Part shown: positions 56,228-64,000 of the stretch, one piece after another
Position numbering within the stretch: position 1 is the stretch's first letter
Layout: the number at the start of each line of letters is the position of its first letter
DNA from: Buchnera aphidicola (Panaphis juglandis)
GTDB taxonomy: Bacteria > Pseudomonadota > Gammaproteobacteria > Enterobacterales > Enterobacteriaceae
DNA length: 64,000 nt
NCBI RefSeq assembly: GCF_964059065.1
Contig: NZ_OZ060378.1
Location: 1-64,000 of the forward strand
Direction of reading: 5' to 3'
Program-made: the position numbers and the translations under genes
The notes under the pieces: generated by a model
What the model was told of the DNA's origin: nothing
The model's database searches: none
Seen by the model: only the letters and a program-made list of their open reading frames with translations

Positions 56228-57637
56228 ATGAAAGTTAAAACAAGATTTGCTCCAAGTTCAACTGGTTGTTTACATATCGGAAGTATAAGAACTGCGTTAT
56301 ATTCTTGGCTTTTTGCAAAACGTCATCATGGTTCTTTTGTTTTACGTATTGAAGATACAGATATTTCTCGATCAAACTTAGTTTTTATAAAAAATATTAC
56401 AAAAACTTTACAATGGTTGGGAATTTCTTGGGATGAGGGTCCTTATTTGCAGAGTGATAGAATAAAATTATATAAAGAAAAAATTAATGAAATGTTAGAT
56501 TTAGGTTATGCATACAGATGTTATTGTTCTGTTGAACGATTAAAAAAGATAAGATTAAAACAAATTTTAAAAGGAGAAAAACCATGTTATGATCGTAAGT
56601 GTCGTGATCATAAGGTTTTATCTAAACATGTTAATCATAGTTATGTTGTAAGATTTAAAAATAAAATATCTGGAGAAGTGACATTTAATGATTGTATCAG
56701 GGGAAAAATTTCATTTCGTAATTCTGAATTAGATGATTTAGTTATTCAGCGTGCAAATGGTATGCCAACTTATAATTTTTGTGTTGTGATAGATGATATT
56801 GAAATGAATATTAGCCATGTTATTCGTGGTGAGGATCATATTAATAATACTCCAAGACAAATCAATATTTTTAAATCTTTAAATTCTTTTATTCCATATT
56901 ATGCTCATGTTTCAATGATTGTTAATAACAATAAACTTAATTTATCAAAAAGAAAAAATGATTTAAGTATTTTAGAATATAAAAATAATGGATTTTTGAA
57001 AGAAGCGATATTAAATTATTTAATTAAATTAGGTTGGTCTTATGGAGATAAAGAAATTTTTAGTATTTTAGAAATGAAAAAATTATTTTCTTTGGATAGG
57101 GTAAGTAAATCTTCTAGTGAATTTAATTTAGATAAGTTGTTATGGTTCAACCATTATTATCTAAATACATTACCTGTGGATGATTATTTAGTTTATTCTT
57201 TTAAAAAACAGTTAAAAAACCTTCATATTCATTATAATGATAGTGATAATGAAAAAATATTGAAAATAATTAATATTTTTAAAAGCAGATGTAATACTAT
57301 GAAAGATATTGCTTTATCTTCTATTTATCTTTTTCAAGATATTAATAATGAATATGAAGGTTTAATAAAAAAATACATATTTAAAAAATCTAGTATTATT
57401 TTTAATATGATATACAATCATTTATATTTTTTAGAAAATTGGACAGATAAAAAGATATGGATGATATTGAAACATGTTTCTGATAAATTTAATGTACCAT
57501 TGAAAAATATATGTGTTCCTTTACGTATTGCAATTACTGGATTGCATGCTTCACCAAGTTTAAATGTTATTATGTCTCTATTAGGTAAAAAAAAATCTTT
57601 AATTAGAATAAAAAGAATATTATATTATTTTAAATAA
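56228..57637 (+). CDS. gltX: Glutamyl-tRNA synthetase
   Basis: GltX charges tRNA-Glu. The 469-residue product (E. coli 471) is a class I synthetase with the HIGH-type motif in RFAPSSTGCLHIGSIRTALYSW (HIGS) and the KMSKS-type loop LNLSKRKN. It also keeps the conserved FVLRIEDTD and HVIRGEDHINNTPRQ segments. GGGAGA at 56215-56220 is a good ribosome binding site. The anticodon-binding C-terminal part is the most diverged. Confidence 0.97.
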   Translation: MKVKTRFAPSSTGCLHIGSIRTALYSWLFAKRHHGSFVLRIEDTDISRSNLVFIKNITKTLQWLGISWDEGPYLQSDRIKLYKEKINEMLDLGYAYRCYCSVERLKKIRLKQILKGEKPCYDRKCRDHKVLSKHVNHSYVVRFKNKISGEVTFNDCIRGKISFRNSELDDLVIQRANGMPTYNFCVVIDDIEMNISHVIRGEDHINNTPRQINIFKSLNSFIPYYAHVSMIVNNNKLNLSKRKNDLSILEYKNNGFLKEAILNYLIKLGWSYGDKEIFSILEMKKLFSLDRVSKSSSEFNLDKLLWFNHYYLNTLPVDDYLVYSFKKQLKNLHIHYNDSDNEKILKIINIFKSRCNTMKDIALSSIYLFQDINNEYEGLIKKYIFKKSSIIFNMIYNHLYFLENWTDKKIWMILKHVSDKFNVPLKNICVPLRIAITGLHASPSLNVIMSLLGKKKSLIRIKRILYYFK

Positions 57638-57660
57638 TATAATTTTTAATGTATATTTTA

Positions 57661-57954
57661 TTATATTCTTATATTTAGGATATCATGGTATGCTTCAGAT
57701 ATTTTATCTTGAATCTGATGGAATATTTTAATAAAAATATTTGATGATTCAGAATCCATGTTTTCATCATCTTTTGAATCATCATTTTTAATATTTTTTG
57801 GGTTTTTATCATTTATTGTTGAGCATTTGTTTTCAATATCATTAATGCAATTTAAAAAGTTTGTTTGTTGATTTTCTGAATGTGTTATTTTTTTATTTTG
57901 TTCCATTTGGTTTAAAGATATATTTTCTATGTGATTAATCATTATATTTTCCAT
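57661..57954 (-). CDS. fliE: Flagellar hook-basal body protein FliE
   Basis: FliE joins the MS ring to the rod and is the first export substrate of the flagellar type III system. The 97-residue product (E. coli 104) is weakly conserved, rich in Asn, Asp and Lys, but ends in ISEAYHDILNIRI, which fits the family's AY.e.m.m.v ending, and it is divergent from fliF exactly as in E. coli. Identity rests on length, C-terminus and position. Confidence 0.75.
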   Translation of the reverse strand: MENIMINHIENISLNQMEQNKKITHSENQQTNFLNCINDIENKCSTINDKNPKNIKNDDSKDDENMDSESSNIFIKIFHQIQDKISEAYHDILNIRI

Positions 57955-58117
57955 TTGATTTGAATTTTTATAATTATTATTAATGCATCATATTAATGAT
58001 ATTTTTTTGATTTTTTAAATATAAATGTATTGATTATATAATGTGTTTTTATATACAGGTTTATTATATAATATTTTGAAATAGATTTCAAATACCTTTT
58101 TAAGTTGAGTACTTATT

Positions 58118-59617
58118 ATGAATGTTAATACCTTAGATTTTAATAATACCAAAAGTTTTAAAAATAATCATAATAAAATTTCAATTTTTGATAAATCAAA
58201 TTTTGTATTTATTTTTTTGATTTTTTCTTTTTTTTTAATATGTGTCTTCTTTCTTTTTCCAAGTCAAGAAAAATATCAGTTGGTTTGTAATCATTTAATT
58301 GGTGAAGATAGTAGCATGATTATAAAAAATTTAATAAAAATGAAAATTCCATATCATTATAGTTTTTACTCTGGTGATTTATTGATCCCCCAACGTTTTT
58401 TAAAGATAGTGAATTTAATGCTATTATCCGAGGGTTTACCTAAACCTCGTAAATTAGGTTTTGAATTATTAGATAATTCTCAATTTGGTATGAGTTCTTT
58501 TACTGCTAAAATCAATTATCAAAGAGCTTTAGAAGGTGAATTAGAACAATCAATACAAAAAATTAGTTTTATTAAAAATGCTAAGGTTAATATTGCTTTT
58601 TCTCAATCATCAGATATTTTAAAAAATGATTGTATATCTTCTGCATCCGTTATTTTAAGTTTAAATCATCATTATTCTTACAGCATGAAAAATTTTGAAT
58701 CTATTAAAAATTTTGTAGCTTCTAGTGTTCCGAATTTAAAATCAAAAGATGTAATAATATTGGATGATTATGGTAATGATTTAACTTTTTTTTGTAAATC
58801 AAAAAATATAAATACTTATGAAAAATATTATGATGATGATCAAATTTTAAAAAATGATTGCTTTCATCGTATTCAAGTTTTATTAGAAACAATTTTTAAA
58901 TCGGATGATTTTCGTATTCAAATATTTATGAATCATGGAGATCAATGTAATCATAATACATTATTATTAAATTCTTCTTTATTTAATAATACTTATAGAG
59001 ATAAAAAAAATGTTTTTGAAAATATAAAATGTCTCTTATCATCCATGTTATTTAATAATAATATTAATCATGTTTTTAAAAAAACACGTTTAAAAAGATG
59101 CATATCTGTTATTATATTAATAAATTATATAAAAGATGCTAGTGGTCAATCTGTACCTTTAAATTCATTAAAAATTAATGAAATTAAACGTTTAGTATCA
59201 AATGTTTTAGATTATTCTAATTGTAATTTTGATAATATTAAAATTATTAATTATCAATTTATTAAGAATAATTACTTGATTAATAAAAATCGAATTTTTC
59301 GTACTGTTTTATTTCATATTCATAATTTTTTTGTTTTTTATATTATTATATTTGTTATATTTTTATTTTTATTGTATTATATATTAAAAAATTATAGTAT
59401 TATAAAAAAAAAGAATCATAATGAAAGTGATTATTTAAAAAATAATTTTGATAATGATTTTCATAAAAAAATTAAAAATTATTCATCAAAAGTTACAAAA
59501 AATATCTCATCTAGTAAAAATTATAAATTATTAGTAAAAAATATATTAGAAATAGTTAAAAAAAATCCACGATTAGTTTCAAAAATTATTAAAAATTGGA
59601 TAAATGAAACCAAATGA
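58118..59617 (+). CDS. fliF: Flagellar MS-ring protein FliF
   Basis: FliF forms the MS ring in the inner membrane that houses the export gate. The 499-residue product is shorter than E. coli (552). It has an N-terminal membrane segment (about residues 30-48), the ring-building domain with LLSEGLPKPRKLGFELLD and YQRALEGELEQSIQKI, a second membrane segment (about residues 395-422), and a Lys-rich C-terminal tail that binds FliG in other bacteria. It overlaps fliG by four bases (ATGA). Confidence 0.95.
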   Translation: MNVNTLDFNNTKSFKNNHNKISIFDKSNFVFIFLIFSFFLICVFFLFPSQEKYQLVCNHLIGEDSSMIIKNLIKMKIPYHYSFYSGDLLIPQRFLKIVNLMLLSEGLPKPRKLGFELLDNSQFGMSSFTAKINYQRALEGELEQSIQKISFIKNAKVNIAFSQSSDILKNDCISSASVILSLNHHYSYSMKNFESIKNFVASSVPNLKSKDVIILDDYGNDLTFFCKSKNINTYEKYYDDDQILKNDCFHRIQVLLETIFKSDDFRIQIFMNHGDQCNHNTLLLNSSLFNNTYRDKKNVFENIKCLLSSMLFNNNINHVFKKTRLKRCISVIILINYIKDASGQSVPLNSLKINEIKRLVSNVLDYSNCNFDNIKIINYQFIKNNYLINKNRIFRTVLFHIHNFFVFYIIIFVIFLFLLYYILKNYSIIKKKNHNESDYLKNNFDNDFHKKIKNYSSKVTKNISSSKNYKLLVKNILEIVKKNPRLVSKIIKNWINETK

Positions 59618-60600
59618 TTTTAAATGGTATATTTAAAAGTGCAATTTTATTAATTTTGATTGGCTCAGAACAATCATTAAAAATATTTAAATTTTTTAGT
59701 GAAATTGAAAAACAGCATTTGTTAGATGCAATTCTTGAAATTCAAATTGTAACAGAACAAGATGTAAATAATTTATATCATCATTTTATAGAACTATATC
59801 ATAAAAATGTTAATGATATTAATTTAGATAGCAAAAATTATATAAAAAATTTAATTTCAAATGTTTATCAAAAAAGTAATGAAAAATTATATTTAGAAAA
59901 TTTCATTAAAAAAAAATTATTTTTTGAAAAAATACATCAATTAAATGATATTTCTAGTAAGTTAATTTATCGTTTATTAAAAAATGAAAATTTGAATATT
60001 ATTTCAACAATATTGTTTTTTTTAGATCATCATCATACTGCAGAAATTATTTCTTATTTCAGTAATGAAAATCAGTCTGAAATAATTTGTTTAATTTCAA
60101 ATTTTTCCGGTTTAAAACCATCAAGAATTAATGATTTTATTAAAATTATCGATTTATTACTATTAAATCAATATGAATCATATTATCAAAATATTAATAC
60201 TAAAAGAGTATTGAATATCATTAATTATCTTGATAAAAATCGTAATATGAATACTGTTGATAAAATTTATCGATATAATAAAAATATTAGATATAAAATA
60301 TTATATAAAATATTTTCTTTTCAAAATGTTATATATTTAACTGATATTAGTATTCTTACAATTGTAAAAAATATTGATCGAAATCATTTAATGATTGCTT
60401 TATATAAAGCAGATGATACTGTTAAGAGGAAGTTTTTTAAAAATGTATCGTATTTAGAAGACATGATGAAACAATTAGAATTTGATAAAGATCGATACAT
60501 TTCTAATGATGTAATTTTTAATTCTCAAAATATTATTGTTACGAAAATCAGAAAATTATTAAAAAAAAAAAAAATTTCTATGATTAATGTAGATTCATAA
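59614..60600 (+). CDS. fliG: Flagellar switch protein FliG
   Basis: FliG sits on the MS ring and in motile bacteria transmits torque from the stators. The 328-residue product (E. coli 331) is recognisable by KSAILLILIGSEQSLKIFKFFSEIE-like start (SAILLILIGSEQS), AEIISYFSNENQSEIICLIS in the middle and IVKNIDRNHLMIALYKAD in the C-terminal domain. The EHPQ motif is replaced (ENLN) and the charged torque segment is altered. A 14-A run at 60561-60574 lies in frame near the end. It overlaps fliF and is followed one base later by fliH. Confidence 0.9.
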   Translation: MILNGIFKSAILLILIGSEQSLKIFKFFSEIEKQHLLDAILEIQIVTEQDVNNLYHHFIELYHKNVNDINLDSKNYIKNLISNVYQKSNEKLYLENFIKKKLFFEKIHQLNDISSKLIYRLLKNENLNIISTILFFLDHHHTAEIISYFSNENQSEIICLISNFSGLKPSRINDFIKIIDLLLLNQYESYYQNINTKRVLNIINYLDKNRNMNTVDKIYRYNKNIRYKILYKIFSFQNVIYLTDISILTIVKNIDRNHLMIALYKADDTVKRKFFKNVSYLEDMMKQLEFDKDRYISNDVIFNSQNIIVTKIRKLLKKKKISMINVDS

Positions 60601-60601
60601 A

Positions 60602-61246
60602 ATGTCTAAAAATATTAAAAATGATATTTGGAAATTATGGTTTCCACCTCTGATAAAAAAGAAATATAAACCATATTATTATGATAAAATAAAAGAAAAT
60701 AATAGTTATCAGTTATTATTTGAAAAATATTTTAAAATTGGAGTTAAGAAAGGTTTTAAAATAGGATACAAAACATATATTAAAGATCAGGACATACAAT
60801 TAAAAAAAAAAAAAATAATAATTGTAAATAAAATGAATATTTTATTAAAAAATTTTGATTTTTCTTTAAAAAATATGGATGATGCAATATCAAATAAGTT
60901 AGTGAATATAATTTTTAAAGTAGTTTCAAAATTATTTATGAAAACAATACATTTTAATAAACAAAATATATTAATTAGTGTTCGAAAATTGATTCAAGAA
61001 GAAATTTTATCTAAGGATATTATTTTAAAAATTAATATAAAAGATAAAATTATTGTTGAAAAGTATTTTAAAAAATTATTATTATCATATAATTATATCA
61101 TTAAGTATCGTAAATATGTTCGACAAGGAGAATGTGTTATCGAGTTTGGAAGAGGTATATTAGATACTACACTGCATTCAAAATGGAAGGCATTATTACA
61201 ATTAATGTTCCAAAAGGACTGTGATAATGAACATCAGATTCAATAA
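60602..61246 (+). CDS. fliH: Flagellar export regulator FliH
   Basis: FliH binds the export ATPase FliI and links it to the switch complex. The 214-residue product (E. coli 228) is highly Lys/Ile-rich. Support comes from the N-terminal IWKLWFPPLI (a W..W-containing start like the E. coli family), a GVKKGFKIGYKTYI stretch (EGFQAGLEEG type), and its place between fliG and fliI. It contains an in-frame run of 14 A (60802-60815) and overlaps fliI by 20 bases. Confidence 0.85.
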   Translation: MSKNIKNDIWKLWFPPLIKKKYKPYYYDKIKENNSYQLLFEKYFKIGVKKGFKIGYKTYIKDQDIQLKKKKIIIVNKMNILLKNFDFSLKNMDDAISNKLVNIIFKVVSKLFMKTIHFNKQNILISVRKLIQEEILSKDIILKINIKDKIIVEKYFKKLLLSYNYIIKYRKYVRQGECVIEFGRGILDTTLHSKWKALLQLMFQKDCDNEHQIQ

Positions 61247-62579
61247 CTGGAAAAAAAAATTAGAATCATTAGAAAAAAATATTGATAACATTAAAACCAT
61301 TATGAGATATGGTTATGTTTTTAGATTAGTTGGAATTTCTATACATGTAGTTGGTTTGAGTATTCCAATAAATTCAATTTGTATGATTGAATGTGGAAGT
61401 TCGGAAAAATTTTTTTATGTAGAAGCTATTGTTATTGGTTTTTCTGGAAAATATGTATTTTTGACTTTATTCCAATTACAATATGATGATATTTTTCCTG
61501 GTGCTCGTGTTTTCCCTAAAAATTATAAAAAATATTATTTTCATAAATGGCCAATAGGGAGATCTTTATTAGGTCGTATACTAGATGGACGAGGTTATCC
61601 TATTGATCATAAACCATTACTAAATGTTAGTTTTATAAATACATTAAGTAATCGAATTATTCATCCTTTGAATCGATCACCTGTGAATAAAATATTTGAT
61701 ACTGGTATCAGATCTATTAATGCTTTGTTAACTTTAGGTCAAGGTCAAAAAGTTGGATTATTTTCCCAATCCGGTCTTGGTAAAAGTGTTTTGATTGGTA
61801 TGATGTCTAAACATTCAGAAGCAGATGTAACAGTTATTGGTTTAATTGGAGAACGAAATCGAGAAGTTCAAGAATTTATTCAAAATTCATTAGGTAAAAA
61901 AGGATTAAATCGTTCTGTTTTGATCATTGTACCATCAAATTCTTCACCAATATTAAAAATACAAGGTGCAATGTATGCGATGCGTATTGCAGAATATTTT
62001 AGAGATGAAAACCAGAATGTTTTATTAATTATTGATTCATTAACACGTTATGCTATGTCGGAACGTGAAATATCTTTATCTATGGGTGAAATTCCATTAC
62101 GTCAAGGTTATCCATCTTCTATCTTTTCAAAATTACCTCATTTTATAGAAAGATCTGGTAATAATGATAATAATTGTGGTTCAATTACTGCATTGTATAC
62201 TGTTTTAATAGAAAATGAAGATAATGATGTTATTTTGGAAATTTCTAAATCTATACTAGATGGTCACATTATATTATCAAAATTTTATGCCGATTCTGGT
62301 CATTATCCTGCTATTGATATTTCAGAATCATTAAGCAGAGTGATGGTAAATATTGTTCAAAAAAATCATTATGAAAAATCTAAATATTTAAAAAAATTGG
62401 TTTCAGAATATCATAAATGTCAAGATTTGATTAATGTTGGAGCTTATATTAATGGTAGCAATGTAATTTTAGATGAATCAATAAAAAAATGGGAATTAAT
62501 AAAAAACTTTTTAAAACAAGATATTTCTGATTATATTTCATACCATAAATCTGTTGATGATTTAAATAAAATTATATAG
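61227..62579 (+). CDS. fliI: Flagellar type III export ATPase FliI
   Basis: FliI is the F1-beta-like ATPase that drives unfolding and export through the flagellar gate. I choose ATG 61227 over GTG 61221; the product is then 450 residues (E. coli 457). The Walker A is SQSGLGKS in GLFSQSGLGKSVLIGMM, with Ser in the place of the usual Ala/Gly at the first position. LIGERNREVQEFI and LLIIDSLTRYAMSEREISLSMGE (Walker B) are intact, as is SITALYTVLIE. It is the best conserved of the flagellar proteins here and overlaps fliH. Confidence 0.95.
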   Translation: MNIRFNNWKKKLESLEKNIDNIKTIMRYGYVFRLVGISIHVVGLSIPINSICMIECGSSEKFFYVEAIVIGFSGKYVFLTLFQLQYDDIFPGARVFPKNYKKYYFHKWPIGRSLLGRILDGRGYPIDHKPLLNVSFINTLSNRIIHPLNRSPVNKIFDTGIRSINALLTLGQGQKVGLFSQSGLGKSVLIGMMSKHSEADVTVIGLIGERNREVQEFIQNSLGKKGLNRSVLIIVPSNSSPILKIQGAMYAMRIAEYFRDENQNVLLIIDSLTRYAMSEREISLSMGEIPLRQGYPSSIFSKLPHFIERSGNNDNNCGSITALYTVLIENEDNDVILEISKSILDGHIILSKFYADSGHYPAIDISESLSRVMVNIVQKNHYEKSKYLKKLVSEYHKCQDLINVGAYINGSNVILDESIKKWELIKNFLKQDISDYISYHKSVDDLNKII

Positions 62580-62612
62580 TATATTAATTATTTACTCTTA
62601 ATTTATTTAATA

Positions 62613-63085
62613 ATGATGTTAAAAAAAAATATTTATATTTTGAAAAAAATAAGCAAAATAAAATTAAGTAGTACCGTATTACATATTAGTGATTTGAATA
62701 AAAAGTATAATATGGAATGCGATAGTTTAAATTTATTACTTAAATCTTATGTAAATTTTAATAATAAAATTACTGAAGAATGTGATACTGGTATTCGGAT
62801 GATACAATTAAATAAATTTTATGAATCTATTTTATATTTGGAATTTAAAATATCTAAAAAAAAAAAAAAATTTTAAATTATAAAAAAAAAATTCATAATC
62901 AAAAAATTTTATATAAAATATATAAAAAAAAAAATAAGATTTGGAAAATTTTATATGATAAATTAATAAAAATAAATTATAAAAAATATCAAATGGTTAA
63001 TCAAAATAGATATGATGAAATTTTACAGTATCAAATATTAAGAAAAGATTTTTTCTATGATTTTTATTATGAGATATTTAAATAA
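62613..63085 (+). pseudogene. fliJ: Frame-interrupted flagellar export chaperone gene (fliJ)
   Basis: FliJ is a small coiled-coil protein that couples FliI to the export gate. The frame from 62613 gives 87 residues and stops at 62874-62876, straight after a run of 15 A (62856-62870). The next part of the protein continues in another frame to the stop at 63083-63085, with IWKILYDKLIKINYKK and the FliJ-like end NQNRYDEILQYQILRKDFF. One extra A in the run would join the two parts into about 157 residues (E. coli 147) with no other stop. Either a fresh pseudogene, a gene rescued by slippage on the A run, or a sequencing error in the homopolymer. Confidence 0.8.
62856..62870 (+). repeat. 15-A homopolymer at the fliJ frame break
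   Basis: Fifteen consecutive A, codons 82-86 of the upstream fliJ frame. Sixteen A would restore the full reading frame. Poly(A) tracts of this length are known to give mixed-length transcripts in Buchnera through RNA polymerase slippage. Confidence 0.9.
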
Positions 63086-63201
63086 TTATAAAATATAATA
63101 TCATATATTTTATTAAAATATTATGGATATTTATTTTAATAATGTATTGTATTAAAATAATGATTGTATTTTTATGATACATTTTATGTAATGGTAATAT
63201 T

Positions 63202-64000
63202 ATGATCATTAAATGTAATAAAAAAAAATTTTTTTTTAACGAATATTGTATCCAAAAAGGTTTTAAATATACAAAAAATTTTTTTAAAATACAAAATGAA
63301 ACCTGTTCTTCTTTAAGAAAGAAGTTATTCCAATTAACTAAAATAAAATTCAATATGAATATTGAATATAATAATTTTGATATCTTAAGTATTAATGATA
63401 CTTTTTTAAAATACTATATCATTCAGATTGAAACGATTGATTCTAAAGATAGTATATTTGTTTTTTTATCACATATTCATATTAATACTTTTGTTGAACT
63501 TATTTTTGGTAAAAATATAGTTAAATTCAATGATAACCCAGACCATTTATTTGTTTCTTCTAAGAAATATATTATTAATGAAATTATTATAGGATTAATA
63601 CAATTATATAATCATCTTTTTAATAATATTTTTTGTTTTGATAAAAAATATAAAATTTTTAAAAAAAAGATAGATTTTAGTACATTGGATGTATTTTTAA
63701 ATAATATATTTTTTACAATTAATCATATTTTTAAATCTGAATTTTTAGAATTATCATGCATGATAATTTTTTCTATTGAATATCTTAAGGTTTTTGAAAA
63801 AAAATTTCATAGTGTTTCATGTGTTAAATCAAACAGCGTTGTTTTTAAAACACAAAAAATTTTATTAAAACATATTCATAATATTAAATTAAAATTATTA
63901 GTAAAATTAGAAAAAAATACTATTTTTTTAAAAAAAATTTTAAATTTAAAATTATATGATATTGTAAATATAAAAAAACCAAATATGTTAATTGTTCAGA
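63202..64000 (+). CDS. fliM: Flagellar switch protein FliM, cut by window end
   Basis: FliM links FliG to FliN in the cytoplasmic switch ring. The frame opens at ATG 63202 and is still open at base 64000 (266 codons seen; E. coli 334). Matches include HINTFVELIFGKN (E. coli FIAVDNLFGGDG), INEIIIGLIQLYNHLFNNI (INRMLKLALEGYSDAWKAI) and ILNLKLYDIVNIKKPNMLI (ILKLNPGDVLPIEKPDRII). The N-terminus is about 40 residues shorter than in E. coli and lacks the EIDALL motif that binds phosphorylated CheY. fliK and fliL, expected between fliJ and fliM in E. coli, are absent; only 116 gene-free bases separate them. Confidence 0.88.
   Translation, partial: MIIKCNKKKFFFNEYCIQKGFKYTKNFFKIQNETCSSLRKKLFQLTKIKFNMNIEYNNFDILSINDTFLKYYIIQIETIDSKDSIFVFLSHIHINTFVELIFGKNIVKFNDNPDHLFVSSKKYIINEIIIGLIQLYNHLFNNIFCFDKKYKIFKKKIDFSTLDVFLNNIFFTINHIFKSEFLELSCMIIFSIEYLKVFEKKFHSVSCVKSNSVVFKTQKILLKHIHNIKLKLLVKLEKNTIFLKKILNLKLYDIVNIKKPNMLIVQ

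Noticed and set aside
62613-62876. Complete short 87-residue gene after fliI
   Set aside because: FliJ-like sequence continues past its stop in another frame, and the stop directly follows a 15-A run, so it is the front part of an interrupted fliJ.
63078-63353. Minus-strand 91-codon open frame
   Set aside because: It overlaps the start of fliM on the other strand and is a low-complexity shadow.
57661-64000. Novel secretion system
   Set aside because: Every gene in the cluster maps to the standard flagellar order fliE, fliF, fliG, fliH, fliI, fliJ, fliM. The changes suggest reuse as an exporter, already proposed for Buchnera basal bodies, so it is not a new system.

Overview
The window is a piece of the chromosome of a strongly reduced, very AT-rich gammaproteobacterial endosymbiont. 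Gene content, gene order and protein identity by eye all point to Buchnera aphidicola, the obligate aphid symbiont; the aphid host lineage cannot be fixed from this window. Signs are short proteins rich in Lys, Ile and Asn, long A/T homopolymers, E. coli-like operons with genes missing from them, seven tRNA genes with no encoded CCA, no mobile elements, and a flagellar basal-body cluster without filament genes.

Layout. 1-475: three 94-bp tandem repeats and an AT-rich stretch ahead of mnmG. 476-9003: mnmG and the whole ATP synthase operon atpBEFHAGDC. 9062-12704: gyrB and dnaN on the minus strand; dnaA, normally next to dnaN, is absent. 13106-16696: rpmH, rnpA, yidC, mnmE. 16731-19709: tRNA-Phe, groES-groEL, efp. 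19724-25695: dnaC and rsmD (minus), ftsY, rpoH, metE. 25777-39946: purH, yqhA, then on the minus strand the rpoBC / ribosomal protein / nusG / secE block headed by four tRNAs (to 40218). 40404-44846: metF, a broken argB, argG, argH. 44941-48886: rpsU-dnaG-rpoD macromolecular synthesis operon. 48993-53532: tsaD, ribB and the PTS genes crr-ptsI-ptsH. 53896-57637: ligA, tRNA-Lys, tRNA-Val, gltX. 57661-64000: flagellar export and basal-body genes fliE, fliF, fliG, fliH, fliI, a frame-interrupted fliJ, and fliM cut off by the window end.

How the genes work together. Most are housekeeping: transcription (rpoB, rpoC, rpoD, rpoH, nusG), translation (ribosomal proteins, tRNAs, gltX, efp, mnmE/mnmG tRNA modification, tsaD, rnpA, rsmD), replication (gyrB, dnaN, dnaC, dnaG, ligA), energy (F1Fo ATPase, PTS sugar import), chaperonin, and membrane insertion (ftsY, yidC, secE). 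Nutritional genes are metE and metF (methionine), ribB (riboflavin), purH (purines) and argG/argH (last two steps of arginine synthesis).

I see no novel system such as a defence island, prophage, CRISPR array or biosynthetic cluster. The points most worth a second look are the 94-bp tandem array, the loss of dnaA, a fliJ gene whose frame breaks at a run of 15 A, a decayed argB between otherwise intact genes, a chromosomal yqhA, and flagellar proteins that seem to have lost their rotation and chemotaxis surfaces.
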